In this document: positions 12,289-24,439 of the stretch, one piece after another | Numbering within the stretch: the first letter of the stretch is position 1 | How the letters are laid out: every line of letters starts with the position of its first letter | NCBI GenBank assembly: GCA_033398695.1 | Contig: CM065801.1 | Location: 8,618,001-8,682,000 of the forward strand | Direction: 5' to 3' | Length of the DNA: 64,000 nucleotides | Source: Orobanche coerulescens | Lineage: Eukaryota; Streptophyta; Magnoliopsida; Lamiales; Orobanchaceae | Position numbers and translations under genes: made by a program | Notes under the pieces: model-generated | Told to the model about the DNA's origin: nothing | The model's database searches: none | The model's input: the letters and a program-made list of their open reading frames with translations, nothing else

Positions 12289-12790
12289 TATTAGCGCACG
12301 CTAATATTCATGCATAACGCACGCTATCGTGCAGGATTAGCGCACGCTACGTTTATAGGTTAGCGTACGCTTTTGCAGACAGATCGGAAGGAATCTGCGT
12401 GTGGACCCGGCTGCTTTCGGCGCACGTTCTGGTAAGTCAACGGTTGTTGTCCTGAAGTATTAGCGCACGCTAAAATATTAGGCTTAGCGCACGCTAACTA
12501 TGTATCAGTCAACAAGGAATCTTATCCTTGCCAGATGCTGTCGGAATGTGGGGGCGAGTGGTAGGTGAACATTGTAGTAAGTCAACTTCGGATAGCGCAC
12601 GCTAAGAGTAAGGACTTGCGTACGCTAGACATGATGATTTACGTACGTTAATGCATGGGCATTACGTACGTAAGGTAGTTTACGAAGCAAGACAGTAGCC
12701 TGCGGATCGCGATAGCGCCACGCTAACAAAGTCGATTAGCGCACGCTAAGGCTAGCGCACGCTAAACATAAGGGTTTAGCGCACGCTAGT
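12289..12790. repeat. Array of TAGCGCACGCTA palindromes in LTR U3
   Basis: About 14 copies of a 12-bp near-palindrome (TAGCGCACGCTA, with variants TAGCGTACGCTA and TTACGTACGTAA) occur in about 500 bp at irregular spacing. They lie upstream of the TATA box at 12800. Four more lie at 13511-13605. The same positions are occupied in the 3' LTR (18435-18936 and 19660-19740). The placement suggests a promoter or enhancer role, which is inference. Confidence 0.8.
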
Positions 12791-12799
12791 GGTGCATTC

Positions 12800-12808
12800 T
12801 ATATAAAG
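12800..12808 (+). promoter_or_regulatory. TATA box of the LARD LTR promoter
   Basis: TATATAAAG lies immediately after the palindrome array and before a region rich in CTTTC and CACC motifs that could hold the transcript start. The equivalent site in the 3' LTR, at about 18946-18954, is GATATAAAG. Confidence 0.55.
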
Positions 12809-14401
12809 GGACAAACGGGTGTCATGAAACATTTCGTCCATTTCTTTCCTTTCACCCGATAGAGACAACCTTGTGAGAACATTTGGAGTTCCTAAACACG
12901 AGGATGATCCTCTTTAACAAGATTAAAGATGGAAATCATGGAGTAAAGCTTTGTTCTTGAAATCATTGGTGATTCTTGGAAATCAATCTTTTCCTTCAAA
13001 AAAGGTAATTACTCTTCACTTTGAGATTTCGTTTTAGATTGTATATGATGTTCTTGAGTTGATGATTATCATATAAACAAGTTGATGAGCATGACAACGA
13101 GTTGGATTACCGTACTAAGTTAGTGTTGTTATCAATATATGAGTATTGATATGTTTCGTATGGTTTTGGATGGAATTCAAGATATATGTTGATGTAATTC
13201 CCTTCTTCAATTCGGATTTTTGATGTTTTGTCGTTGGTTACTTCGTATGGTAACGATTATGGTGATGCTACTGTGATTCTTGAAGTTATATGAATTGTAT
13301 GTCGAAGAACATGATGAATAAGGATTTTTAGATGTTAGAACACATCGGATTTTATCATTTTATGGATCATGAACGTGAATTTGGATAATTCGTGTTCTTG
13401 GAGAGCTATTAAATTATATGTCATGATTGTTATGAAATCCTTAATCTCGAGATGAGTTGATCATTGTCATGATGGAAGTGTTAGACGATGCTTGAAATGC
13501 ATGCCACTGCACAGCATTAGCGCACGCTACGTTTACTGCCTAGCGCGCGCTAACGGGGGCAACTTAGCGCACGCTACGTTAGGTGATTAACGTGCGCTAA
13601 GTAGACAGACAGTGCAGTATTTTTGTGTTTTGATTAGGAATTCGTGATGGTTTGACTTGGTTGGTTCTGACTGTGTTTATTCGAGGTTGTGTTGAACCGT
13701 TGAGTTCGATTGGTTGGTTTTATCAGTTGTTAATTGTTATCGGATATGTGTTATTTGATTTCTTCGATAGGTTGAGATTATTGATCGGTGATTATAACCG
13801 GATATTGCGGTCGTGTTCGAGTATGTCCATCGTATTGCTTTTGATCGGGGCTGAGGAGCTCGTAGACAAAGGCAATGTGTTCGGCAGCAGCTTCGTGGTA
13901 TCGGTATCGAGGCAAGTTATTACTTGCTCAGTTATAATATTTAATGAATGGTTTCAGTTTCATTTCGTTTATAATGCATATAGCGATGATTATTATTGTG
14001 AACTCTGGGTATTCGGATCGCATATCGTTCTTTCGATTAAGGAGATAAATCATAATGTATATGATTATCTCGATTATTGGTATGTTCGAGTATCAAGGTT
14101 ACATTATGGTAAAGACGAGGATATGAGTATCTATAGTTCATTGTTCGTTTGGATCGCGAGCATTGAGGATAATCGTCGGTGATGATTGGACATCGAGATT
14201 TCTCCCGAAGGACTCGGGCAAGTATCTTATATCGATTCGATTAGAGTTAGTGATTTGATCATGCGTATTATCATTCATGTTGTCGAACATGAGGTCGTCT
14301 TAATTGATTTGTCATATTGTCGTTCATGTTGCGTTGTTCATGATGATGAACATATTGTTTTGCATATGTGTATGCATATTGTGTTGTTTATGTTGTGTTG
14401 A

Positions 14402-14690
14402 TCCGATGGGATCGCGCGATCTATCTTGAGGCGCCGGATCGGATGTCCACCTCGTGTTGGTCCGACGGGATCATCTTGGGATCTATCTTTGAGGCCTGGA
14501 TCATTGGGACGGGTTTTCCACCTCGTGTTGGTCGACGGGATCATCTTGGGATCTATCTTTGAGAAGCTGGATCGTTGGATTACCCAAGATTGTGTTATTG
14601 TTGTGCTTATGTATATTGTTGGTTATCCACTTCGTGTTGATCTTGTAGGATCATCTTGGGATCTATCTTTGAGGCGCTGGATCATGGGAT
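14402..14690 (+). repeat. ~100-bp tandem repeats inside the LARD 5' LTR
   Basis: About four units share the core CCGACGGGATCATCTTGGGA followed by TCTATCTTTGAGG and a GGATC stretch. In the 3' LTR the same block is at 20524-20818, where the units read TCTATGCTGAGGGCGC instead. The two LTRs therefore differ in the repeat units in a coordinated way, which suggests homogenisation after insertion or error-prone copying. Confidence 0.7.
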
Positions 14691-15667
14691 TTCCATTGAG
14701 AATACATAGTTGTTATTGTTTTTGAGAATATTTACGTTGTCATATGAGTATGGATTTGTAGGTCTTGTTTTAGGACCTTGTCCGCATTGCATTGTTACGA
14801 TATCGGATTAGTGATATGATTATCGTGGCACATCATATCTCGAGGTATGTTCCATATTTTCTTTGGTCTTGTCTTTGGTGGACAATCGGTTATCGTCTTG
14901 GGATTTGATGATATTATTCGATGGATCGTATTGGTCAGATATGGTAGATTTCCGTATCGTGAGTTGGTTCTGATAGTTTGAGGATCTTGAGTATTGTTTG
15001 AGGTACAATACAGATATTATGTTCGAGTTTATTGGTTAATCGAGTACAGGTTGTGAAATGTGATAATGGTTATTCTGATGAGAATTACTTGAGTAAGTAA
15101 AGTTATGGCGGTAAGATTACGTTGGTCGTATTCTTATGTTGTATTCTCGTTGGTATGTAATTATTGATGTTTTGTGACGGTTATCATTGTTGGATATTAT
15201 GGCTGACCCCGTCGTGGGATTTCTTTTTAGGTTCTTGGAGAATCGAGCTTGTAGAGGTCGTGAAGAGATGAGCTTCCCGGAGGATACTGGCTAGGACATG
15301 TTGTGTGCATTGAGTTTCTTGATTGGTTCTTGTATTCCGCTGCTAGAGTATCTTTTTGGTTGGCCTTTTTCCGCTGCGTGAGTATTTTGAAATGCTCTTT
15401 TGGTATCTAGTAACTGAGGTTACTTTGGGAATCGTTTTCTAAACTTTTGAGTGTCGGCTGTTTGGCCTGGCGTTTTCAAATGAGTTTTTACGACGGTTTT
15501 TGATAAATGGATTTTTATAAGTCTTTGTGAATTTTAAAGATAGTACCATCGTTGGCCTCTCGGGCATTTGTAAATGTTTGTGAAAATTTCCTTTAGCCTT
15601 GTGGGTTCCATCTCGGGGCCCACGGCGCTGTAATATTTCCGGTTAAATCTGGGGGTGTTACAGAATA

Positions 15668-15679
15668 TGGTATCGGAGC
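15668..15679 (+). promoter_or_regulatory. Primer-binding site of the LARD
   Basis: TGGTATCGGAGC begins six bases after the 5' LTR. It matches the complement of the initiator tRNA-Met 3' end at 11 of 12 positions (TGGTATCAGAGC). Confidence 0.85.
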
Positions 15680-18111
15680 TTAGGTTGAGAAAACCTAGGC
15701 ATTTGAGTCGAGTTGGGTCGTGTTTTTGTTGCGTCATTCGAGTAGTCGATTGAGAAATACTAGAGCCGTGAGTCTTTGTTGTTCACTCAGGCTTTTGCGT
15801 TATCGGATTTGCCAGTATCGTACTGGGCTTGTTATAACTTTTCCAAATGGTGTTAACGAGATTCTCTGGAATGAGATGTATTGTGTTCTTGAGTCGAACT
15901 GAGTTTGCAAACGTGTGTTTTGAAAATATCCATGTCGAGTATTTTCTTGAGTCGAGACATGTGCCAGTACCACGGGGAATCGTCGGCTTCACGATCTGTA
16001 AGTATTTGGATTTTTGAATTGCATTGAGATTTATTGCTGTTCTATAGATGATATGCTTTGAGATTCAGCAGAATATTATATGTTATAGTATAAGGTGACA
16101 GAGTTGGGACAGGATTGATGATCTTGAGGAGTTATAATTTTGAGAATCAGTATGTTGGTTAGATTCTGGAACGAAATTATGTATTCGGGAGAAGGGCTAT
16201 GGATTGTCGAGAAGAACATGTAGTCATGTTAGTTCATTTTGTGATATATATGAACTGTTTTTGAGCATTTGAAAATGATACTTTTCAAAATGAATATTTT
16301 ACGGATGTTTTACGGAAAATGATTTTGGGCCGAGACCCAATCGATTTTGAAATGGTTTTATAACCCAGGACTTGGGGTCCGAAAAGAGTTTTCTACTTTT
16401 TAAACTTCTTGTAATGTGGAACGAGATACGGGCTAAGACCCTAATGTTTCAAACGGCTTTTCTGTTTTCTTAAAACTCCCGAGACTTGTAAAACACTTTA
16501 CCAATCGTTTACCTATGTTATTTCCGCCTTTCGAGGCTTTGGTTTACTTGTTCAAATTGAACCTCTCGGGAAGTCTTTCGCTGTGTGGATTTGTTTCAAT
16601 ATTTTGTCATATCATATTTAAGGTGATCCAGATGGGTTAATGGTGACGTTGCAAGTCATGTGTGGAAAAGGAGTTTAGTCGGAATTTATATATTGAGATT
16701 TTGGAACTCGATCGTGTGGTTTTCCGATGGAATATCGGTGGATATTGGTGTGACGAATTGGTATACAGGAGTATGGATATAGTCGAGCATTTGCATACTT
16801 TTCATTTTAAAACTTCGAAATCGTGTGGATTCGAAGGAAACTGTTATCAAATACTTGGCACCATCGAGCCAAGTTAATTTTTTCGAAAATTGACTTTGTG
16901 ATCTTACCAAAATTTATGTTTTTAGTTTTGAAATTTTTGAAAGAACTTTCGAAAATTGTCTTCATGACAAGAATATATGATTTCAAACTGGTTTTGAAAA
17001 TGTGATTGATATACATACGCATTTAGTGCATAATGCATATCGTGGTGAAGTTCTGAATGAGACTCACGAACTGGATGGTACATCAGTATGGTACGATGAA
17101 AGAGATTCGAACGTTAGTATGGTAGTTTGGTTATCCACGGATGATCGGTTGATTTATCGGATAAGAGAAATATGTTGCGTGTTGTAGATTCATGCACATA
17201 ATATTATTTTGGAAACTGGGGATTTTGTGAAACCGGGACATATGTGCTATGTGATTCCATTGGTACGGTAGTAGCGCGATTTTACCACAGTGATTCTGGA
17301 ATGATTTCCTTGTAAGTGCAAATTTGGGGATGGTGACCCCATGCTGGTTGTTTTGGATATTGAGTGGTCGTTCCCACTCCTTGTATGAATTGGGTATGTT
17401 CGTCAGTTTGTGATTGGTTGTTCATATGCCGAGGGGTATGTTCGCCACTCGGATACGTTTATTGAGATCCACTGTATGTGATCGGTGTGTCGTTTTGAGA
17501 ATTTTGCTTTTTCGTATATCCATTTACGTGGTTACGTGTTGATAGTGTTGGAGTTTACCGTGTGAAGGTATTCTCGATTTCCGTTGATCGTTCGTTGGTT
17601 GTATTGGAGTTTATCACGTTGATGATATTCTCGATTGTGTTTTGACCTCTGGTTGGTCAGATTGGAATTTATCATGTCGATGATAAATTCGGTTGATTGT
17701 TGATCATTGTTGGTGATCATCGGCGTTGATTGTCTATCGATGTTTCGGGATTCGTTGCCATTGTATTGAGCAGTTGTTTCACAGATACATCGGATATTAT
17801 TCGTTTTATCAGAATTGAGACTTGATTATGTAATCAGGCAGACACGATTTGATTCGGGCAGATTGTTTGATCCGAAGATGATATATTTTGTTGAGAATCA
17901 GGGAATTGTGATCGTAAGCGTATTGAGACTGTACCGTGAGAGATGGCTAGTATCTCCGGAGATCGTCGACCTGCGTATTTGGAAGTATGCTCTTTTGGAT
18001 ATTCGGTAATGATGATGATAAATCGTTGTCGTGATGGTTTTGGGATATTTTGGGTTGAACGGTATGTTTGTTCGTTTTATGATGGATTGCAAGTTTCGAG
18101 GACGAAACTTA
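15680..18111 (+). other. Non-coding interior of the LARD
   Basis: This 2.4-kb stretch has no open frame above about 75 codons and no gag, protease, integrase or reverse transcriptase motif in any frame. A packaging or dimerisation signal would be expected here, but I cannot locate one. Confidence 0.7.
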
Positions 18112-18128
18112 TTTTAAGGGGTGTAGAA
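18112..18128 (+). promoter_or_regulatory. Polypurine tract of the LARD
   Basis: TTTTAAGGGGTGTAGAA ends directly at the 3' LTR start. The upstream context GAGGACGAAACTT is typical of plant Gypsy elements. Confidence 0.65.
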
Positions 18129-21100
18129 TGTAATATCCGGAATTTCTACTACTGATGTTTAATATTATTTTATCCGAGTTATATTGTACAGCGTGGAATC
18201 TGTACAGTAGAGATAAAATAAATAAAGGACTGAGATATCAGTATCGGTATAATTGTCGTATTTGGTCGACAATTACATTTGAGGATATTGTGTATCAGGT
18301 TGTCGTACTTTTGATATAGGGTATATCGTATGATGATATTATTGGATTCAGTGTTTGTGTTCAGTGTGTCTTATGTCCGCTTTTGGTATGTCGAGACGTT
18401 GGACAAGAACTGCGGAAAATGGCTAAGTATAGCCTTATTAGCGCACGCTAATATTCATGCATAACGCACGCTATCGTGCAGGATTAGCGCACGCTACGTT
18501 TATAGGTTAGCGTACGCTAGTACAGACAGATCGGAAGGAATCTGCGTGTGGACCCGGCTGCTTTCGGCGCACGTTCTGGTAAGTCAACGGTTGTTGTCCT
18601 GAAGTATTAGCGCACGCTAAAATATTAGGCTTAGCGCACGCTAACTATGTATCAGTCAACAAGGAATCTTATCCTTGCCGGATCTTTGTCGGAATGTGGG
18701 GCGAGTGGTAGGTGAACACCGTAGTAAGTCAACTTCGGATAGCGCACGCTAAGAGTAAGGACTTGCGTCGCTAGACATGATGATTTACGTGCGTTAATGC
18801 ATGGGCATTACGTACGTAAGGTAGTTTACGAAGCAAGACGGTAGCCTGCGGGCTGCGATAGCGCACGCTAACAAAGTCGATTAGCGCCACGCTAAGGCTA
18901 GCGCACGCTAAACATAAGGGTTTAGCGCACGCTAGTGGTGCATTCGATATAAAGGGACAACCGGGTGTCATGAAACATTTCGTCCATTTCTTTCCTTTCA
19001 CCCGATAGAGACAACCTTGTGAGAACATTTGGAGGTCCTAAACCTTGAGGATGATCCTCTTTAACAAGATTAAAGATGGAAATAATGTAGTAAATATTTG
19101 TTCTTTAAATCATTGGTTAATCTTGTAAATCAATCCTTTCCTTCAAAAAAGGTAATTACTCTTCACTTTGAGATTTCGTTTTGGATTGTATATGATGTTC
19201 TTGAGTTGATGATTATCATATAAACAAGTTGATGAGCATGACAACGAGTTGGATTACCGTACTAAGTTAGTGTTGTTATCAATATATGAGTATTGATATG
19301 TTTCGTATGGTTTTGGATGGAATTCAAGATATATGTTGATGTAATTCCCTTCAATTCGGATTTTTGATGTTTTGTCGTTGGTTACTTCGTATGGTAACGA
19401 TTATGGTGATTCTCTTGTGATTCTTGAAGTTATATGAATTGTATGTCGAAGAACATGATGAATAAGGATTTTTAGATGTTAGAACACATCGGATTTTATC
19501 ATTTATGGATCATGAACGTGAATTTGGATAATTCGTGTTCTTGGAGAGCTATTAAATTATATGTCATGATTGTTATGAAATCCTTAATCTCGAGATGAGT
19601 TGATCATTGTCATGATGGAAGTGTTAGACGATGCTTGAAATGCATGTACCCTTTGACATTAGCGCACGCTACGTTCTTGCCTAGCGCGCGCTAACGGGCA
19701 ACTTAGCGCACGCTACGTTAGGTGATTAACGTGCGCTAAGTAGGCAGACAGTGCGATATTTTTGTGTTTTGATTAGGAATTCGTGATGGTTTGACTTGGT
19801 TGGTTCTACCGTGTTTATTCTAGGTTGTGTTGAACCGTTGAGTTCGATTGGTTGGTTTTATCGGTTGTTAATTGTTATCGGATATGTGTTATTTGATTTC
19901 TTCGATAGGTTGAGATTATTGATCGGTGATTATAACCGGATATTGCGGTCGTGTTCGAGTATGTCCATCGTATTGCTTTTGATCGGTGAGGAGCTCGTAG
20001 ACAAAGGCAATGTGTTCGGCAAAGACTTCGTGGTATCGGTATCGAGGCAAGTTATTACTTGCTCGATTATAATATTTAATGAATGGTTTTGATTTCATTT
20101 CGTTTATAATGCATATAGCGATGATTATTATTGTGAACTCGGGTATTCGGATCGCATATCGTTCTTTCGATTAGGAGATAAATCATAATGTATATGATTA
20201 TCTCGATTATTGGTATGTTCGAGTATCAAGGTTACATTATGGTAAAGACGAGGATATGAGTATCTATAGTTCATTGTTCGTTTGGATCGCGAGCATTGAG
20301 GATAATCGTCGGTGATGATTGGACATCGAGATTTCTCCGAAGGACTCGGGCAAGTATCTTATATCGATTCGATTAGAGTTAGTGATTTGATCATGCGTAT
20401 TATCATTCATGTTGTCGAACATGAGGTCGTCTTAATTGATTTGTCATATTGTCGTTCATGTTGCGTTGTTCATGATGATGAACATATTGTTTTGCATATG
20501 TGTATGCATATTGTGTTGTTTATGTTGTGTTGATCCGATGGGATCGCGCGATCTATGCTGAGGGCGCTGGATCGGATGTCCACCTCGTGTTGGTCCGACG
20601 GGATCATCTTGGGATCTATGCTGAGGGCGCTGGATCATTGGACGGGTTTTTCCACCTCGTGTTGGTCCGACGGGATCATCTTGGGATCTATGCTGAGGGC
20701 GCTGGATCGTTGGATTACCCAGTATTGTGTTATTGTTGTGCTTATGTATATTGTTGGTTATCCACCTCGTGTTGATCTTGTAGGATCATCTTGGGATCTA
20801 TGCTGAGGGCGCTGGATCATGGGATTTCCATTGAGTATACATAGTTGTTATTGTTTTTGAGCATATTGACGTTGTCATATGAGTATGCATTTGTAGGTCT
20901 TGTGTTAGGACCTTGTCCGCATTGCATTGTTCTGATATCGGATTAGACTGATATGATTATCGTGGCACATCATATCTCGAGGTATGTTCCATATTTTCTT
21001 TGGTCTTGTCTTTGGTGGACAATCGGTTATCGTCTTGGGATTTGATGATATTATTCGATGGATCGTATTGGTCAGATATGGTAGATTTCCGTATCGTGAG

Positions 21101-21794
21101 TTGGTTCTGATAGTTTGAGGATCTTGAGTATTGTTTGAGGTACAATACAGATATTATGTTCGAGTTTATTGGTTAATCGAGTACAGGTTGTGAAATGTGA
21201 TAATGGTTATTCTGATGAGAATTACTTGAGTAAGTAAAGTTATGGCGGTAAGATTACGTTGGTCGTATTCTTATGTTGTATTCTCGTTGGTATGTAATTA
21301 TTGATGTTTTGTGACGGTTATCATTGTTGGATATTATGGCTGACCCCGTCGTGGGATTTCTTTTAGGTTCTTGGAGAATCGAGCTTGTAGCGGTCGTGAA
21401 GAGATGAGCTTCCGGAGGATCTTGGCTAGGACATGTTGTGTGCATTGAGTTTCTTGATTGGTTCTTGTATTCCATTTGCTAGAGTATCTTTTTGGTTGGC
21501 CTTTTCATTGCGTGAGTATTTTGAAATGCTCTTTTGGTATCTAATGTGAGGTTACTTTGGGAATCGTTTTCTAAACTTTTGAGTGTCGGCTGTTTGGCCT
21601 GGCGTTTTCAAATGAGTTTTTACGACGGTTTTTGATAAATGGATTTTTATAAGTCTTTGTGAATTTTAAAGATAGTACCGTCGTTGGCCTCTCGGGCATT
21701 TGTAAATGTTTGTGAAAATTTTCTTTAGCCTTGTGGGTTCCATCTCGGGGCCCACGGCGCTGTAATATTTCCGGTTAAATCTGGGGGTGTTACA
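18129..21794 (+). repeat. 3' LTR of the LARD
   Basis: A near-identical copy of 11982-15662. It differs by scattered substitutions, small indels and the altered tandem block at 20524-20818. It ends in GTGTTACA, followed by the TAACC target copy and the resumed CACTA hairpin. Confidence 0.92.
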
Positions 21795-22099
21795 TAACCG
21801 ATGTGAATCCTTTTATATTTCTCTTCCAACCCTACGCAGCAGATCGGCAGTCTCCCCCTTTCTTCTTTCAATTGTTCTCTTCCCCGTTGAAACGAACGCA
21901 GCCTTCCCCCTTTCATTTTTCTTCTCGAAACTTGTCCAAGGAAACGATAATCTGAGTGTTCCTTCATCATCCCTGATCTCAATCGCTCTTCATCATCCAT
22001 CATCCCCGTTTCATCAATCCCTCAAAGGGAGTTGGGATCGGATAACAATAATATCTATATCAATCGACCAATCGAAGGAGAGAGGGAGAGATCTAAAAG

Positions 22100-22480
22100 A
22101 TGGAGCCGTTGATGGAGGAGGACGAGTACAACTGGAGAGAAGTGATTTTGCCGTCGCTGATACCGGTTGTACCCGCACCCGAGCTCGACAGAGGAACCTG
22201 CGAAAGAAGAAGGGGCCGCGACATAATCGTCGCCGTCGATCACGGCCCCAATAGCAAACACGCCTTTGATTGGGCCGTCACCCATCTTTGCCGACTTGCG
22301 GATACCATCCACCTCGTCCACGCCGTCTCCAGTAATAACTTACCCCAGCATTCCTGTTTTTTTTAATTATTATTTAATATTTTTATCATTTTTTTTTTAG
22401 GTTTTAAGAAGGAGATTGTGGATGAGATGACTCAAGATCTTATGGAGAAGCTTGCCGTTGAGGCATTTGAAGTTGCTATG
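22100..22480 (+). pseudogene. Captured universal stress protein (USP) gene, exons 1-2
   Basis: A 5' leader-like stretch (about 21820-22099) precedes ATG 22100. Exon 1 (22100-22331) encodes an acidic N-terminus and the USP start RGRDIIVAVDHGPNSKHAFD, followed by HLCRLADTIHLVHAVSS. A clean intron with GT and AG borders separates it from exon 2 (22401-22480), which continues in phase with KEIVDEMTQDLMEKLAVEAF and stops at a GT donor. Universal stress proteins bind ATP through a C-terminal G-x2-G-x9-G-S motif; that part is missing, so about 104 residues of the domain remain. The sequence is open and undamaged. It sits inside the CACTA element with introns retained, so it was captured as DNA rather than from RNA. 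Confidence 0.85.
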
Positions 22481-22720
22481 GTAACTTTTTCACAAACCCA
22501 ATGATATTCTCGTCTTTTTGATAACAGCCATTTATGGAATTAGACCTTTACGTTTGAAGAAAATAGAACAGTATTTTACCCTTTCAGTATTGAATTTGGA
22601 TGGACTTTCTCGAAGAAACTTTTAATTGAAGTCGGGACTTAGAAGAGTATAATACTGTTTTACAGTGGTTGGATTTGATTTTTGATTGATTTTTCAGAAT
22701 ACGCTCGCTTCAAATCGGGG

Positions 22721-23817
22721 ATGGGTTTTGTCAGTACAATATTGGGGTTTTGTGGATTTGGAGTTGGAATTTCTATTGGGATTGTGGTCGGGTATTACTT
22801 ATTCATATATTTTCAGCCCAGCGATGTTAAGGTACCCCCTCCCTCTTTTACACACGCTACAACTTGTGTATGTGTGTGCGTATATATATTTGAATCTACT
22901 TTTTTGGTATTATTTACGGCAGAGTTGTGAAAATGATGATTGATTTTCTAGCTGGAAAGTTGCAGAAGTTTTATGTTTAGGCTAAAATCTTCTACTGTTG
23001 GTTGTGGATAATGGATATAGTTCTTTGTGGTTGATTAGTATCATGTGGTTGATAAGAAATCGTTTCCCTTGTTTCAGTAGAAGTTGAACTGAAGGATTTA
23101 GGAGCTTGTGATGGGAAGGAAAAAAAATCTGGATAGATGGGATTAACCACAGCTATTCTGCTTTTAGACCTAGATTTAGTAGCGCGGATTGTTATATCAT
23201 GGCTAGTTTTCTCGGTGAAATGTTCTTAAATGTTCGTATGTCCGATGTAAAGTGAATGACACCACCACAATGGTCTCATAGTGCGAAATCGAGTTGCGTA
23301 GCTAATTTATTTAAGTGTTTAGGGGGTTCAAATTTGTAGTTCTTTTTAATTTTTCTTACGGTTTTCGGCTTTTAGTTTTTTTAATTTGTTTTAGTTTCTT
23401 GATTTTTAAGGTTCATTTCTAGTACTCTATTTATTTGATTTTTCTTAGGATTTTCCATTTTTTTATATATTTTAAATTTATCATATGATAAAATCTATTT
23501 TACGGGATCGGTCTCATGGTGAGACCAATCTACTGTGTCGAACAAGAGACCTACTCAAAGTGAATACATTTTCCTAATATATGCATTGGAACCACCGATC
23601 CTTCATTTTTGTTTTGGAATACTCTATTCGAATGGAAGAATGTCGTATCATGTCGAAGAGGAGTTGCTTGGTATACCGTGTCAACATGTGAACTTTTTTT
23701 AACTCAAGGCTTTAGCAGGATCCCGATATTCGTCCTTTGGCAGAGCAAGACTCTAAAAGTTTACAGCGGTTATTCCCTGAAATACCCTTTTGGGTGAAGA
23801 ATCCAGACTATGATCGC
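22721..23817 (+). pseudogene. Captured plant synaptotagmin gene, first two exons
   Basis: Exon 1 (22721-22831) encodes the N-terminal membrane anchor of plant synaptotagmins, MGFVSTILGFCGFGVGISIG followed by GYYLFIYFQPSDVK, and ends at a GT donor. Exon 2 (23719-23817) begins after TTTAGCAG and encodes DPDIRPLAEQDSKSLQ and then PEIPFWVKNPDYDR, the start of the SMP region, ending at GTAAGT. Both exons are whole codons (37 and 33) and stay in phase. The rest of the SMP domain and the C2 domains are absent. Plant synaptotagmins tether the endoplasmic reticulum to the plasma membrane; this fragment could supply a membrane anchor at most. Retained introns show DNA-level capture. Confidence 0.88.
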
Positions 23818-23924
23818 GTAAGTTTGGTCACTAACATTTACTTTGTTATTAGACAAGCACTCAATTCTTTTTTTATGGACAGTTGTTTATTTTAATTGTT
23901 TTGTATTACCTTCTATTTTTTAAA

Positions 23925-24010
23925 ACCGATGTGAAAAATAAGGCGGTGGTGTAATTGTAATTTATTTTGACGTTCACATCGGTTATTATTAGAACCGATG
24001 TGAATTTTTG
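23925..24010. repeat. Internal copy of the CACTA subterminal block
   Basis: AAACCGATGTG, then AAGGCGGTGGTGTAATTGTA and an ACATCGGTT...AACCGATGTG hairpin repeat the left subterminal sequence at 11735-11825. It lies between the synaptotagmin piece and the CPL-like piece, deep inside the element. Confidence 0.8.
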
Positions 24011-24439
24011 ACGTTTATGATTATTTTCTTCTGGATTGGAGCTCTCTCTGTTGTGTATTTGTAAAGTTTATGTTTTGTGTTATGCGCAGTTTTTTTTTTT
24101 CTCTCGGGAGAGGATGACCAAGGTTCTGCAGCCGCCTAGTTGCCGAATCTAATGCTCTTCACTTTGGCGGCGTGGCCGGCGGAGGTGGGGTATATAAGTT
24201 TTCCAATACAGTTTAAATTCATCCATTAAAATCAAACGACATCGTCTTTATCTTCAACCCTAAGATCTCGCAGCGGTGCGGTAATTTTTTTTGTCCATTC
24301 GATAAAATTTCGATGAGTAAGATCAATATGATGTTTTATTGTTTTTTGAATAAACTTTATTGTGTTTTAAGTCAATTTAAAATATAATTTTAGGGATTTA
24401 CTGATAGTACATTTTTTATTTCATGGTGTTCTTCAACCC

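Larger units (their letters stand above)
11982..15662 (+). repeat. 5' LTR of the LARD
   Basis: It starts TGTAATATCCGG and ends GGGGGTGTTACA. It contains the palindrome arrays (12289-12790 and 13511-13605), a TATA box, and a block of four ~100-bp tandem repeats near 14400-14690. The open frames in it, such as 13652-14182, recur in the other LTR with indels and have no recognisable protein similarity; I do not regard them as genes. Confidence 0.92.
11982..21794 (+). mobile_element. LARD: large non-coding LTR retrotransposon
   Basis: It is bounded by TG...CA with two LTRs of 3681 and 3666 bp and an interior of only 2466 bp. A perfect 5-bp target duplication TAACC lies at 11977-11981 and 21795-21799. 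A primer site complementary to initiator tRNA-Met follows the first LTR and a purine-rich tract precedes the second. The interior shows no gag or pol similarity in any frame. The LTR start, the purine tract context (GAGGACGAAACTTATTTTAAGG) and the LTR end resemble plant Gypsy elements, so a Gypsy helper is likely. The LTRs differ by scattered substitutions and small indels, so the insertion is fairly recent and younger than the CACTA it sits in. Confidence 0.92.

Noticed and set aside
12289..12790. CRISPR-like reading of the short repeats
   Set aside because: Spacing is irregular, the repeats are 12-bp palindromes inside an LTR, and the context is a plant nuclear genome.
13652..14401. Open frames of 176 and 71 codons in the LARD LTR
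   Set aside because: They are recurring frames of a repetitive LTR, broken by indels in the second LTR copy, and have no protein similarity I can see.
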